From: Bryum argenteum
Taxonomy: Eukaryota; Streptophyta; Bryopsida; Bryales; Bryaceae
DNA length: 64,000 nucleotides
Reading direction: 5' to 3'
Assembly: GCA_037043015.1 (NCBI GenBank)
Contig: CM073324.1
Location: forward strand, 15,831,013 to 15,895,012
Shown here: piece by piece, positions 52,304-63,598 of the stretch
Layout of the letters: each line of letters begins with the position of its first letter
How positions within the stretch are numbered: position 1 is the first letter of the stretch
Position numbers and translations under genes: made by a program
The notes under the pieces: model-generated
Told to the model about the DNA's origin: nothing
The model's input: the letters and a program-made list of their open reading frames with translations, nothing else
The model's database searches: none

Positions 52304-55300
52304 TTGGTGTCCTCCCGCGGGCCCATCATGGAGGTGTTCTATGATGCGCTGCTGCTGTTTAGCTGGTACACACAACCGGGTCTCTTGATCCGGTCCCCAT
52401 TTATATAATTCTCCTCGTACCACGGTATATGGCAAGGTTGTTTGTACAAAACTGATTCGGCGCGTCCCTGTGAGGTCCACGGGTGTGATGCCCGTGGTGA
52501 GATACTGCAGGATGTCGGTCCTCCAGTCCTTCTCGAGTTCCCCGGGGTCCGTGGCTATTCGCGCGGTTTGTACATAAGCCTCGTTGAATGAATCGTCTAT
52601 TCCTTCCGCGGTAGTGTTGGTATCTCTGGATAGGTAATCTGCCACGATGTGCCGTTTCCCGGGAACGTATACTACCTCGAAATCGTATTCCAGTAGTATC
52701 ATGATCCATCGAGCAACTCTCCTTGTGACTAGGGTCTGATTTACGAGGTACGACAAGCTGTGATGGTCGACCATGAACCGGAATTTCTTCCCGAGGAGGT
52801 AATGCCTGAACTTTTTGACAGCGTAGATCATTGCCAAGGCCTCGCGTTCCGTGGTGGAGTAATTCCGCTCAGCTTGATTGAGTAGCCGGCTGGCGTATGC
52901 TACGGGTTGATCGTGTTTGCCATTTATATTTTGAGCTAGCATTACTCCCACGGCAATGTTGGACGCGTCCGTGTGTACGTGGAATGGTTTGGACCAATCC
53001 GGGGCGATGAGAATGGGGGCGTTTGAGTATGCATGCTTTATTTTCTCCAATGCTGCTTGTGCTTCTGGTGTCCAATCCCAGGGATAGGCGTACTTGGCAT
53101 GGTTCAAGGCTGTGATCGGGGCGGTAATGTGTGCTAATTTTTCGATGTAGATGCGGTTGAATTGGGCCAAACCCAAGAGCCTTTGTACACCCTTCTGATT
53201 GACTGGTGGAGTTATATCCAGGATATCCTTGATTTTCTCGGGGTCGGGGAGCTTGCCATGTTTGCACACGATGTAGCCGAGGATGACTCCTGCAAAGTAC
53301 AGGAACATGCACTTATCCGCGTTGAGGCTTACTCTGTTGGCTCGGCATGCGTGGAAAATTTGCCTGAGGTGTGAGACGTGGTCTCTCATTTTCCCGTAAA
53401 CAGTTCCATCATCCAAGTAGATTCGGAAGAACCGTTTCAAGTATGGCCTAAAAATGAGCTCCATGACACGTTGGAATGTCATGGGCGCGTTTTTGGCCCC
53501 GAAAGGCATCCATTCAAACTGGTAAGGCCCCCACTCCGTAGAGAAGGCTGTTTTGCCTTTGTCCTGTTCTGCCATGGCCACTTGGTAGTATCCCGAAAAG
53601 CAGTCCAAGAATGAGTACATCTCGTGTCCGGCTACTTCATCGATTATTTCCTCCATGTACGGCAAAGGATAGTGGTCCTTTTTGATTGCTGCGTTGAGTT
53701 TTCTGAAATCCACACAAATACGCAACGTGGCGTTTTTCTTGGAAATGATCACCATGGGTGAGAGCCACGGTGCGGCATCCACGGGTGAGATGAACTTGGC
53801 GTGGAGTAATTTATCAAGTTCGGCTTTGACTCGAGCGGCGTAATTCGGATTCATTCGGTATCGCCGCTGTTGCACCGGGGTTGCCCCAGGGACAAGGTCT
53901 TTTGTGTGCTCTGCCAGGGTGTTGGGTATGCCTTTTAGGTCCTCGTGGTTCCAGGCGAATATGTCCCTGTATTCATGGAACAGGGCAATGGCAGCCTGTT
54001 TGATGGCCGGGGGTGCGTCGGTATTAATCTTAATATACTTGGGCTCATCTGTTGTCCCGAGGTTGACTAACTGCACCCTTTCCTTGGCCCCGTGTGTCCA
54101 CCCTGTGACGGTTTCGTGGTGTAACGCCGCCTTTGCGGGGACGGCATTCACTACTACTTCCTCGGCTATCTCCCGGGTGAAATGCTCAGGAATGTCTAAT
54201 TTTTCCTCTTCTTGTACCAAACTGGCCAAATGAATTTCCGCCACGGGTACCAGATTTGGGTAAACGTGGAGTACCAGGGCCTCCTGCTCGTTAGTGAGTT
54301 CTTCCGGCCAGTCCGTTCCTGCCGAGGTCCTGATTTGGCTCATCTTGGCACGAGTAAGACAGCTATCTACTGGAATAACCACGGTCCTCCCTTGGCGTTG
54401 GATGTGTATCTGATTCTTGGTCCAGTCGTGGATGGCTTGCATGTCCCGTAACCACGGCCTTCCCAAGATGACAGGAAAACCACTGTTGTGAGGCATGTCG
54501 ATTATCACGAATGTTGCTGGTGTGGATACCCCGTGTATTGTAATCCCAACCATGGTAAGGATTCCCAGGGGTGTGACCGGGGCGTCGTTGGCCATACGTA
54601 ATATGAAGCGGGCACTTCGGGGTTGTGGCAATCCTAGTGCCTGTCGTACGTGATTGCTCATCACATTTACACCAGAACCTCCATCAACGAGGACATTGGT
54701 TAATGTTTGCCCTCCAAGCTGAACATGTATCACCGCAGCGTCTGGGTCCAGCGTGGTGGCATTAACCTCGATGAACGTGGGATCTGGTTTTGACTCGGGT
54801 AACGCGGTCCGTTGTAAGTATTGTTGCAATTCGGGGCTGATCTGTATTAGTTTTGACAGGGCAATGGTTACGTTGGTCGTATCTAGCATCTGCTGCAGGG
54901 TGTGGTCGGTGGCGCACCCTTGATTCGTGGTTATTGTTTCCAGGTCTCTCTGTAGATCCGTCCGCATGGTATGCAGCCGTTCCCAGTGATTTTCCGGGAA
55001 TGGCTTTCGGTGCTCCACCACGTGGTTTGGTGAGCTTGCTTTTGACCTCGTGGTTACCGCGGATGCTGATATCGTGGAAACGTTGGTTTCCGGTCCATGT
55101 ACTTCGGTAAGTGTCACCCCTCCTCTCCTGGGCGCCGCGGTGTTTGTGTTCGGGGCTCCCGGGGCATTACTGGTTCGGTTCTGTGCCCGCCTCTGTTTGA
55201 ATACGGGGCATTGGCTCCGTCTATGGTCCAGGCCTCCGCATTCCCAGCATGCATCTGTGCGGCCGGGTTGGAAAGCATCTACGCTGACTTCCTCGGGGTA

Positions 55301-56365
55301 TACCGCGGCCATGGTGTTCCTAGGGCGTCTGGGGTTCTGGGACGGGGCTGTACTCGTGGAGTACCAACACTTCCCGTAGTGTGTTTTCCCACAAGTCTCG
55401 CATAGCGGAGGTGCTAACCTGGCATCTTGTCGTGTCGTGGGTAGGGGTAACAGGGGATGTTGCGTTTGTTTCAGGGCTGTGAGTTCTCGGCTGATGTCGT
55501 TCGCCGCAGAAAGAATGTCTGGTAATGTCTTCACACCACGGATAACAATACCTTGCTGTATCCACGGAAGTAACCCCTTTTTAAACCACTCACACATGTA
55601 TTCTTCCTCGGGTCGTTGGCTAAGTTTGTCTGCCAACTGCTTAAACCTGTCTTAAAATTTATCCACAGGCTCATTTGTGGATTGCGTAATCGAACCCAAC
55701 GCTCGGAGGACTTCCGAGCTTGTTTTTAGTTTTCTAAACTTGTGTAAAAAACTGCGCTCCATGTCTTCCCAACTGGCATTGTTGTGTTCGGATTCGAAGT
55801 CAATGTACCAGTTAATGTGGTTTCCTTGGAGCGTGGTGCCGAATATGTTCTGTAGGTCCGTAGCGTGATAGATGCCGTTCGTGCGTGCTATCACTTTGAA
55901 CCTTCTGATGTGCCAATCTGGATCTCCAGATTTGTCAAACACAGGGTAAGGTATCTTGGGCAACTTGGCATGGGCGTCAAGGCCCCCGGGGGTGTGTGAC
56001 ACACTAGGTAGTCCCGTGGGTACCACTACTGGTGCCGGTGATGGCATTCCCGAGGTGCTTGAGCTGGCCGCGGCGTTGTTCCCCTGGGGTATGGTTGCTG
56101 ATCGCACCGCTTCTGCTGGTTCTTCCACAATCCTTGGCGTGGAATCAATAACCTCGGGGGCGGCATTCCCTTGGATGTCTTGATATTTCAGGCTGAGCAA
56201 TTCTAGTTTAGCATTCGTGGCCTCATTTTGAGCAGCTAAATCCATCATTTGTTGCTTCATCCATTGTAGTAACTCTCTGGTCTCATCTTCGTGTTGCACT
56301 ATTTCTTCCATATCTGCAACTATATTTTCCACGGCTTTTTCCGCGGCGTGTCTTTTCGGGGGCAT
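52304..56365 (-). pseudogene. gag-pol: Ty3/gypsy gag-pol polyprotein (one internal stop, integrase truncated)
   Basis: Gag starts at ATG 56365 (MPPKRHAAEKAVENIVADME) with a coiled coil and a capsid-like part (IPYPVFDKSGDPDWHIRRFK). An in-frame TAA at 55652-55654 (after EPVDKF) interrupts it, and the same frame then stays open to the CACTA border. Next come zinc knuckle CWECGGLDHRRSQC, retropepsin VLVDGGSGVNVMS, RT (RICVDFRKLNAAIKKDHYPL, catalytic RIYLDDGTVYG), RNase H (FHVHTDASNIAVGVMLAQ; PGKRHIVADYLSRD) and the integrase start (EHLHDGPAGGHQ). DGGSGVNVM resembles Tat/Athila-type plant elements. The polyprotein would make virus-like particles and DNA copies. The missing integrase makes this copy defective; the single TAA could be a mutation or a read-through site. 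Confidence 0.88.
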
Positions 56366-56399
56366 TTTCCTTCCCTGCAGGCTCGTAGCCTAAAGATCT

Positions 56400-56427
56400 C
56401 TTTTTTTTTTTTTTTTTTTTTTTTTTT
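56400..56427. repeat. T homopolymer (27-28 bases)
   Basis: An unbroken T-run in the leader of gypsy element B (A-run on its coding strand), about 35 bases upstream of the gag ATG. Confidence 0.95.
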
Positions 56428-56448
56428 CCTACTACCTCAGCACTCCAT

Positions 56449-56465
56449 CCCCAGCATGGTCGCCA
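56449..56465 (-). promoter_or_regulatory. Gypsy element B primer-binding site
   Basis: Three bases after the LTR end (CTAACA), the minus strand reads TGGCGACCATGCTGGGG. It starts with the TGG that pairs with the CCA end of a tRNA. The primer tRNA was not identified. Confidence 0.7.
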
Positions 56466-56468
56466 AAA

Positions 56469-57300
56469 TGTTAGCCGGGGGTCAAGGTATGGAGGTGTCC
56501 GAGGTACGGGGAAGGAGAAGTAAGGGGGCAGGGATGTGAGCAGACCGGGCGCGTCGCCTTTTACCACCGTTACCCCGGGGGGCAGGGTATACTTAGCCGG
56601 GGGTACGGGTATGGAGGTGTCCGAGGGGTAAGCGGAAGGGAGGGCAGCAAGGGGCGGAGTTATCCAGAACCACGGCCTTGGACCACGGGGATACTTTAGC
56701 AGGTCCGGGTAAGTCCGATCGGTCGGTGACCGATCAACGCAATCGCGAGATGATTAACTACGTCAGGAGAGTCAACTGGGGTTAAGCCTTGAGCGGCTTG
56801 AGTCCCTGGGCTGGCTGTTCCCCGGCGTCGCTCTTCTATCAGAGCCTTCCGCGGCCCTCGTTCTTCATTCCATGGGAGAGTGTTCCTCGGTGCGACAAAG
56901 GTGGCGACGACAGTTCCACAATCACGTTTACGGCCTGAGACACACGTACCGCGATCCAAGGAGTTCCACGGCGTCACGGAGTGCACAGGAGTCCAAGCGA
57001 GGGAGAGGAGGGTTAGGAAGGCAGATAGACTGGAGAGAGGGATAGAAAGGAAATGAGTCCTGGGTTTTGTATTGAATCAGTGAATGCCTCAACTGGCTAC
57101 AACAATGTGTCGCTAAGTACTCGTGGCTATCACAACACTTCGTAGGATTCAGAACTGCTAATGTGTAATTCCCTTCTCTACTTTATAATAAAACCTAACT
57201 TCCTCGCGCTGGCTTTTGCCTTAATTACTCTGCGTCCATGGTCTCGATCCGTGGTTCTGTCACTGCTCCCGCAGCCTCGAGCCCCATGGTCGCTGTTACG
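56469..57300 (-). mobile_element. LTR of gypsy element B (outer border approximate)
   Basis: The inner end is fixed by the CA at 56469-56470 (minus) next to the PBS. Inside, a block starting TTAGCCGGGGGT and containing TATGGAGGTGTCCGAGG is tandemly duplicated at about 56470 and 56592. A TATA-like TTATTATAAAG lies on the minus strand at about 57180-57192, a suitable U3 promoter position. No second LTR is available to set the outer border. Confidence 0.6.
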
Positions 57301-57359
57301 CCTTGGTCTCCCCGTGGTTCTCCTGGTCTTCGATAATGATACCCGCAGTGTCGTGGCGG

Positions 57360-58080
57360 GTAACAATGGCCTTCATCTCCTCTTCAACCTCCTTGAACTC
57401 CTCATCCGAAAGCTTCAACAACGACCCCTTCACATCAAGAGGGGTGCCAATGGGCTTGCATTCCTCCATGTTGAAGCGCTTGAGCACCTCCTCAATGTAC
57501 TTGCCTTGGCTCATCGTGATGGTGCGTGCGCTGCGATTGCGCTCGAAGGCAACACCAAGGCAAAACTCCAAAGGCCCTAGATCACTCATCTCGAACTCCC
57601 TCTCTAGCTTGGCCTTCAACCACCTCAAAATTGAATCATTACTAGCCAAGATTATCAAATCATCTACATAGATGATCACAATCAACAAGAACTCCTTAGT
57701 TTGCTTCACATACAAGGAGTGATCCGCATGGCTTCTAGAGAAGCCTTTGTTCGTGAAAAACAAGTCAATCCTTTGGTACCACGCCCTCGGTGATTGCTTG
57801 AGCCCATACAATGACTTCTTGAGCTTGCAAACAAGGTGTTCGCTGCCCTCCTCCACTAAGCCAAGGGGCTGGTCCATGTAGATGTCCTCCTCCAATTCAC
57901 CATTCAAGAACGCCGTCTTCACATCCATTTGGTGAATCCTCAAGTCCATGGCTGCCCCGATCGCCAACATGTATCGTATGGTGGTAAACTTGGCCACAGG
58001 CGCAAAGATATCATGAACATCGACACCCTCCACTTGAGAGAAGCCCCTTGCCAGCAAACGTGCCTTGTAGCGGGACGTTG
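57360..58080 (-). pseudogene. pol: Copia reverse transcriptase fragment
   Basis: Copia RT blocks are in order: LARGFSQVEGVDVHDIFAPV, MDVKTAFLNGELEEDIYMDQ, LKKSLYGLKQSPRAWYQ, SRSHADHSLYV, the catalytic IIYVDDLIILAS (YVDD), FEMSDLGPLEFCLGV and MSQGKYIEEVLKRFNMEECK. The frame is clean over about 230 codons. Near 57360 Copia similarity ends and the frame runs into the neighbouring gypsy LTR. No gag, integrase, RNase H or LTR was found. A 137-bp piece of the same family is at 22.85 kb. Confidence 0.9.
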
Positions 58081-58097
58081 CTACCGTGTGAGCGTTG

Positions 58098-58125
58098 CGC
58101 GGTGAGCGGTGAGCGGTGAGCGGTA
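58098..58125. repeat. GGTGAGC heptamer repeat
   Basis: Four GCGGTGA/GCGGTAA units in tandem at the upstream edge of the Copia fragment. Confidence 0.8.
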
Positions 58126-58209
58126 AGATTTTTGATTTTTTAGGGCTGACGTTGTATTTTAGTAACTAAGTTTTTAAAAATAGTATTTTAAAAAAATTCG
58201 AGAATAAAT

Positions 58210-58235
58210 TTCGAATATTCTCGAGAATATTCGAA
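58210..58235. repeat. 26-bp perfect palindrome
   Basis: TTCGAATATTCTC and its exact reverse complement join without a spacer. A further TATTC copy follows to the right. It lies in AT-rich DNA between the Copia fragment and the SWIM gene. Confidence 0.95.
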
Positions 58236-58536
58236 TATTCTTGACTTATTACCGTGGATTTAGTGACCCAAACCCGTGGAAAATATGGCTTAAATTCCTT
58301 GAATTTGGTTAGACTTGAGCTACAAAACTCGACATTACATCTCAAATCCTAAATGTCAATTGGTTTCTAAGGTAATATTACTAAGTGATTAGTACTCCAA
58401 GTTAGACAAATTGGCAATGTTTGTTGTACATGTAGGTACTGGTATAATTATATTTAATAAGTTGTGAAAAAATATCACATACACCCAATCATGGGACTTA
58501 CATATGGCGTACGTAAATGAGTAGATTTAAGGCATT

Positions 58537-60966
58537 CTAATCTGTAGCATGGTCTAGGATTCCTCCCTCTAAAATCTTCTTCACCTCATTGAAACTAAGA
58601 GTGGCCGCGTGGATGAAGAGGTCTGCATCCAGATCAAATTTGCAAACCAATACCGTGATGTAGTATAGGTGCTTGCAAGGTCGGTATGGATCTCTCCGTC
58701 CTAACAAAGAGATTGTTTTCTTGAACACTGGGCATGAGCAATCCGGGAATTTACTAATAGAAAGTCTATAAACTGCATCCGAATCCGACTCCAAGTCTAC
58801 GATACATCCAAAACCAGGCTGCGGGATCATGGTCACCTTCAGAATTTTGGCCTGCATTGAGGTGGCAGACTCAATATTCTTCATGTGCTTTGAAGTCATA
58901 GCTGGAATGCGTTTCATATTCTTCGATCTTCTTGACCTAGGGAACACGTCCGGCTTCTCCGGGACTGGAATATGGGACAAGTCTCTTGGTGGGGCAGCAT
59001 AATTAAAAGTGCGGTTCGTGGGAAGCTGTTCTTTTTGTGGTAGTCGAAAGCCCGCATTCTCTAACGCCTCCATTTCATCACGTGTAAGGTTAGTCCCTAT
59101 CTTTACAGGCCATATTGAAGGAATAGGGGGTCTGTCCTCGCTTAGAGAGAATGGCTCAATCCACTTGCGACGATGACCCTTCACACACCTGTCAATATCA
59201 TCCGCACAAAAGAAGAACTGATCAATTTTTCTTGGCCCCTCTTGAGGGCGTTGCCATACTCCAGTGTAAGTTGGAGCTGCGGTCGCCTTCCCCTTCTGAA
59301 TAATTCGTGAGTCGCATCTTTTTTTACTCTTTCGCATGATACCCCAACAAGCCTTGGCAGAATTCTCCCTCAAACGAGCAATGTGCCACAGCCTCTCGTC
59401 TACTTTAGTCTCCTGAACAGCGGTCACACGTTCAATAGTAGGTCCAGCAAAAGTGGATGGTACTGTCAATGGCTCCTCAACTTCATCCACTTCATGGATA
59501 GTACTCAGATTTTCAGCACAAGCTCGGGTAACCCTTCTCCCAATTCGCGGACGTGAGTAGCTCACGGTGTCAGGTCTGTGCGTTTCATCATCAGCTCCGA
59601 TTGGAACATCGGCCTTACGTTTCTTGGATCCGAACACCTCGGCCCCCTCAAGGTGGGCGTCGCGGGTACAAATATTTTCAGCTCCTGGATATTCAGAAAC
59701 TGCCTTTGTGAGGCCTGATGGATCGCCGGTACGTTGAGCTTTATGGGCAACACGAAGTAATAGTTCTTCGGATGTTGGTCCATTACCACCCTTACCACCT
59801 CCGTTGAAGTCGTGGTAACCTACAACTTGGAGGAAAGCACGAACATAATCATCAACAGCTGCAACGTACAAGTCTCCACCCTTGTTGCCGGACGCTTGCA
59901 ACCATTTGTTATGGATAGATTCCGCAAGGTTACATAAAGGCATCTCCGCCAGCTCCTTCGCAGAATATTTATTTTCCTGGAAGGTGCAAAGACATTTGAC
60001 TTAGTAACAAAAGAAGTTGATCACGAGGTCTGGAGCGGGTTAGACTTGCTGTACCGCAAGTCTGATCTAAAAATAGAAATTTTTTTCAAAATTTTTAAAA
60101 ATAAGTCTTACTGAAAAGAATCCTAAAAGCTGAATATTCTATAGTAAAAAAGTAAATGGATTGTAAAGAGTTAGTAGACATACATGCACGTGTAAAAAAA
60201 TGCTGTAGCGACTGTGGACTCACCAATTCCATGAAGCCACCCCACTGCCTGTATCGGAAGTGCCAGAAAGCAAGCCAGTGTTCGAGGTGACCTAATCCAA
60301 CGTCAGAGGTGGCCTGTGCGGACGCCCACCATGCTCGGACATACTACCCAGTCTACGGAGCGAGGAAAGAATGTTTTTGGGTTTTACAACTTTGGAGGCA
60401 GCAAGAGAAGAAGGGGTGGTTCTGAGACTCTGTTCAGAACCAGACGAGGGGGGAGGCAGATTCGATGATAGTCGACGGGACTGGATGGACGATTTCCTTT
60501 CATCGTCGGATGAATCAGAAATATCAATTCGGACTTCGAGTCCGGGTTCAACCTTGACACGAGCAACAACTGGAACAACTGTGGAGATGGTAGAAGAACT
60601 ACGAGGAGTGAGGAGGACAGTGGAGGCGTTCATTACGGACTCTGTCAAGCCGAACAATCGATACTGTCCAGGCTGTAGCTTATACATTTTACAATTGCTC
60701 ACTAGGTCCACTGGTTCGACTAGGACGGAGTACTGGACAAGATTAGTCTCAGGATCTAAGACATGTTTCTCTAACCAGAGAGAGGACTCATCAAACCCGA
60801 ATCGAATTGCTAGCCAAGACGGTGTGACTTCAGCCACTCCATCCACCCCCGGAGGAATGCAGATTGGGGGACTTAAGTCTTCAGACCTAATGGCAATGAC
60901 GTCTGCAGCGGGAGGCAGAGGAGCTGAGGATGCCATGATAGACAGAGGCGAGAAAGAGAACATCAA
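58537..60966 (-). CDS. SWIM-zinc-finger transposase-like gene (multi-exon)
   Basis: The last exon (59976-58537) encodes ENKYSAKELAEMPLCNLAES, IHNKWLQASGNKGGDL, a long charged middle, and a C-terminal SWIM motif (FPDCSCPVF...YRPCKHLYY; CxC...CxH). Upstream, after a GT-AG intron (60223-59977), is a small exon with GHLEHWLAFWHFRYRQWGGF. An N-terminal ORF (60966-60292) starts MMFSFSPLSIMASSAPLPPA and contains RFGFDESSLWLEKHVLDPET and Ser/Pro-rich sequence; how it splices to the small exon was not resolved because the frame changes near 60292. SWIM fingers plus a nuclear-protein-like body are common in MULE-type transposases and domesticated relatives, but no DDE core was found, so it may be a 3' remnant or a derived host gene. 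It is divergent from the gene at 61488. Confidence 0.5.
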
Positions 60967-61384
60967 CTAGTGCGCAGAAGAAGAGAGTTTGAGGTGCGTC
61001 TCGAATGTTCAAATAGGAGAATTTGGTGTAGGGTGTTGGCATTAGTATTGAATACTTATTAAACGTAATGTCTTATAATAAAACGTACATATACTTGATA
61101 CTATTAATCGTGAGCAAGATCATTTAAAAGCACAGTACTTGTAATACTTAAAATAATAGGATTGACAGAATTGCATTAAGTAGTCACGATTAAAAATATG
61201 AGATTCGTCCATAAATTAAGTAGGTGGAGAAGGAAAAGTGGCGGCGGCAGTCACTGTCAGAGATTTAGTTGGATAATAGTTGCATTCAAAAGTAAGCTTA
61301 TTTTGGATTGTCAGACACGGTGAGAGCGGCATGTTAGGGAATACGCGTTGGCTGATTAGGGTTTCTTAGCCGCATGGGGGAACT

Positions 61385-61391
61385 TATATAA
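61385..61391 (+). promoter_or_regulatory. TATA box of the gene at 61488
   Basis: TATATAA about 100 bases upstream of the ATG, giving a leader of about 70 bases. Confidence 0.55.
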
Positions 61392-61487
61392 TGGAGATCA
61401 AATTCATAGTTCAACCTCTTCATTTGTAGTGAAAACACTTGTACTCGTTTAGTGGAACGTGTGAAAAGTTATCTCATTGCCAGCATT

Positions 61488-62207
61488 ATGGACGAAACCG
61501 GTAGCGGTAGTGAGAGAGGGAAGGAGTTAAATCAGGGAAAAAAGAAGCGGAGGGGCGGAACGAAGTTCACTAATTCTAAAGCACAGAGGCGTAGTGCTTT
61601 GCGGAAGCGCGATGGGAGAAGCTCTAGCGGCGATGATCAAGAACCAGACGGGTACGATATCTTGATCGACGATGATGTGCTACCGCCATTCAGGCGGACT
61701 ATCAAAATGCGGTCGCTCAACCTCGACAGTGTCCCGGAGATTGTCGGGACTCATGAAGCAGACGAAGAGGAGGAGGAAGGGAGTAGAGGGCAGTTCAGGA
61801 CGTTTAGTCAGGCTATTTGCGCAGATGGGGATGACGATGGAGGTGTGGACTCTACACATGAGGTAATGGAGTACTAAATGTTTCAAATATGATGATATTC
61901 AAAAAGGTCAATATGGATGAATATGAAAATGTGTTGTTATTAGGATCGCAGAGGATTGGAAGAAGAAGACGAGCGATCAGGAGATGAAGCAGCAATGTAT
62001 GAGGAGAAAAGAGTCACCGATGTGGGGGAGACAGCGGAAGCCCCTTTGCATCACGAAACACTAAATGATGAAGTAGAAGAAGTTGACACAAGCGCTAAAG
62101 AATTAGAGGAGGAGGTACATGAGAAACCCTACTTCCTGGTTTACTGGGAGGACTTAGGGTTGATTAAGTACACAATCAACGGGAGTCCTTTCTTCGGTTC
62201 GATGTAG
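61488..62207 (+). CDS. Small charged protein of unknown function (two exons)
   Basis: Exon 1 is 61488-61862 and exon 2 is 61944-62207. They are joined over an 81-bp GT-AG intron in phase 0, giving 212 residues. The start ATG gives MDETGSGSERGKELNQGKKK. The N-terminal part is basic (KKRRGGTKFTNSKAQRRSAL), possibly a nuclear-localisation signal. The middle is acidic (GTHEADEEEEEGSRG; DGDDDGG). Exon 2 is acidic and ends YFLVYWEDLGLIKYTINGSP, FFGSM. I recognise no domain. A TATA box lies upstream, and the SWIM gene starts about 500 bp away in the other direction, so the two may share a control region or belong to one element. Confidence 0.55.
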
Positions 62208-62494
62208 TGTTGAGTTTTTACAACATATGGTTTCATGATAGATGTAGAGTAAAGAAAAATTAATATATTTCATAGTGATTTTCAAGTGGAAACATTGTTT
62301 GATTTTTGGAAAACGTAAATAAAATAAAACAAATATTTTTGTTTGTTTTATTGTCATTTACGGGTAAAAAGTTCATATTCCAATATGACGTGACATGCAG
62401 TGTAGAGCTAGCGAGGTAGTTGCGAGCCATGTAGGTAAAGAGTGACGGGCTCGGCTGGACAAATCTGGGCAGCAATTGATAAGATTTCGACTTG

Positions 62495-62555
62495 TATAGC
62501 CTCACAGGGAATTCCCTGTGAGAAAATCTTACAGGTAATTCCTTGTGAGGCTATA
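62495..62555. repeat. Nested palindrome: 22-bp perfect dyad within a 25-bp-arm inverted repeat
   Basis: CTCACAGGGAA and its reverse complement form a perfect 22-bp palindrome at 62501-62522. Arms 62495-62519 (TATAGCCTCACAGGGAATTC and on) and 62531-62555 are also inverted copies with about two mismatches, separated by 11 bases. Confidence 0.9.
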
Positions 62556-62679
62556 TAATTGAAAACTATTCTGCTAAGGGAGGTTTCGACTATTCAAAGG
62601 CGATGTCCGACAGGAGGTCGTTACGTACATAATAATGGGTTGGGGTGGACACGCCGGGTAGCCAGTCGGTACATGATGG

Positions 62680-63175
62680 CGGGCAGGGATAGGCCGGGTA
62701 TGGCGGGCAGGGATAGGCCGGGTATGGCGAGCAGGGAAGGGTATCGGGGTATGGCGGGCAGGGAAGGGAATCCGGGTAGGTTGGGCAGGAATGGGGAGCC
62801 GGGTATGGCGGGCAGGTAAGAGGAGCCGGGTATGGCGGGCAGTGGAGGGGATCCGGGTATGGCGGGCAGGGAAGGGAATCCGGGTATGGAGGGCAGGGGC
62901 TGGGAATCCGGGTAAATGCGAAGGAATGCGGAGCCGGGTATGGCGGGCAGGTACGAGGAGCCGGGTAGGGCGGCCAGGGGAGGGGATCCGGGTATGGCGG
63001 GCAGGGACGAGAATCCGGGTATGGCGGGCAGGGACGGGAATCCGGGTATGGCGGGCAGGGGCTGGAAATCCGGGTAAATAGGAAGGAATGGGGAGCCGGG
63101 TATGGCGGGCAGGTTAGAGGAGCCTGGTATGGCGGCTAGGGGAGGGGATCCGGGTATGTTGGGCCGGGTAGGTAT
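62680..63175. repeat. GC-rich minisatellite of about 27-30 bp
   Basis: About 17 units are built on ATCCGGGTATGGCGGGCAGG, followed by GAAGGGA, GTAAGAGGA or GGAGGGG variants. Longer blocks of several units repeat (compare 62812-62930 with 62935-63100). Both strands give repeat ORFs: minus LPAIPGSP/LPAIPGFP, plus RVWRAGK. They are likely by-products of the repeat. Confidence 0.9.
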
Positions 63176-63598
63176 AGAGGGAGGATCCGATATGGACGGC
63201 GACAGCAGCTTCATCCGTAGTGAAGGGGTCAGCAACTTGGAGCTCGGCGTCGCAGTTGGGCGGCGTCGCTGCTCCGGCGGGACATGCAGGAAAATCGAAA
63301 CCCTATCACTTTATTTAGTCCTCGGAATGTAGATTGGATGACAGGCGCTTCAGCTAAGCCAGCGATGAGGAATCGTGGTTGCAGCATTGATAGACTGTAA
63401 ATTTTGAAATGAGAGTAGGAATAGCGGAGTCGACAAAAGAAGGATAGCTGTGTCAGAGAGGTAGCTGGGTTTAGCAATAGGAATCTTGTGATCGTCGAAA
63501 AAGAGGTTGTAAGATGATCTTTCAAGGCTTCCCTTTGCTTATCAACTGTGCAGTTAGGGTTGGAGGAGGGCGCTGCGTTTGCACGAGAAGAGGGAGAA

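Larger units (their letters stand above)
52304..57300 (-). mobile_element. Ty3/gypsy element B, cut in its integrase by the CACTA end
   Basis: On the minus strand: LTR (about 57300 to 56469), PBS, A-rich leader, gag-pol (56365 to 52304). The pol frame stops at the CACTA terminal repeat in the zinc-binding start of integrase. The rest of integrase and the 3' LTR are not in the window. The right LTR border is not certain because only one LTR is present; the Copia fragment next to it begins at about 57360. Confidence 0.88.
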
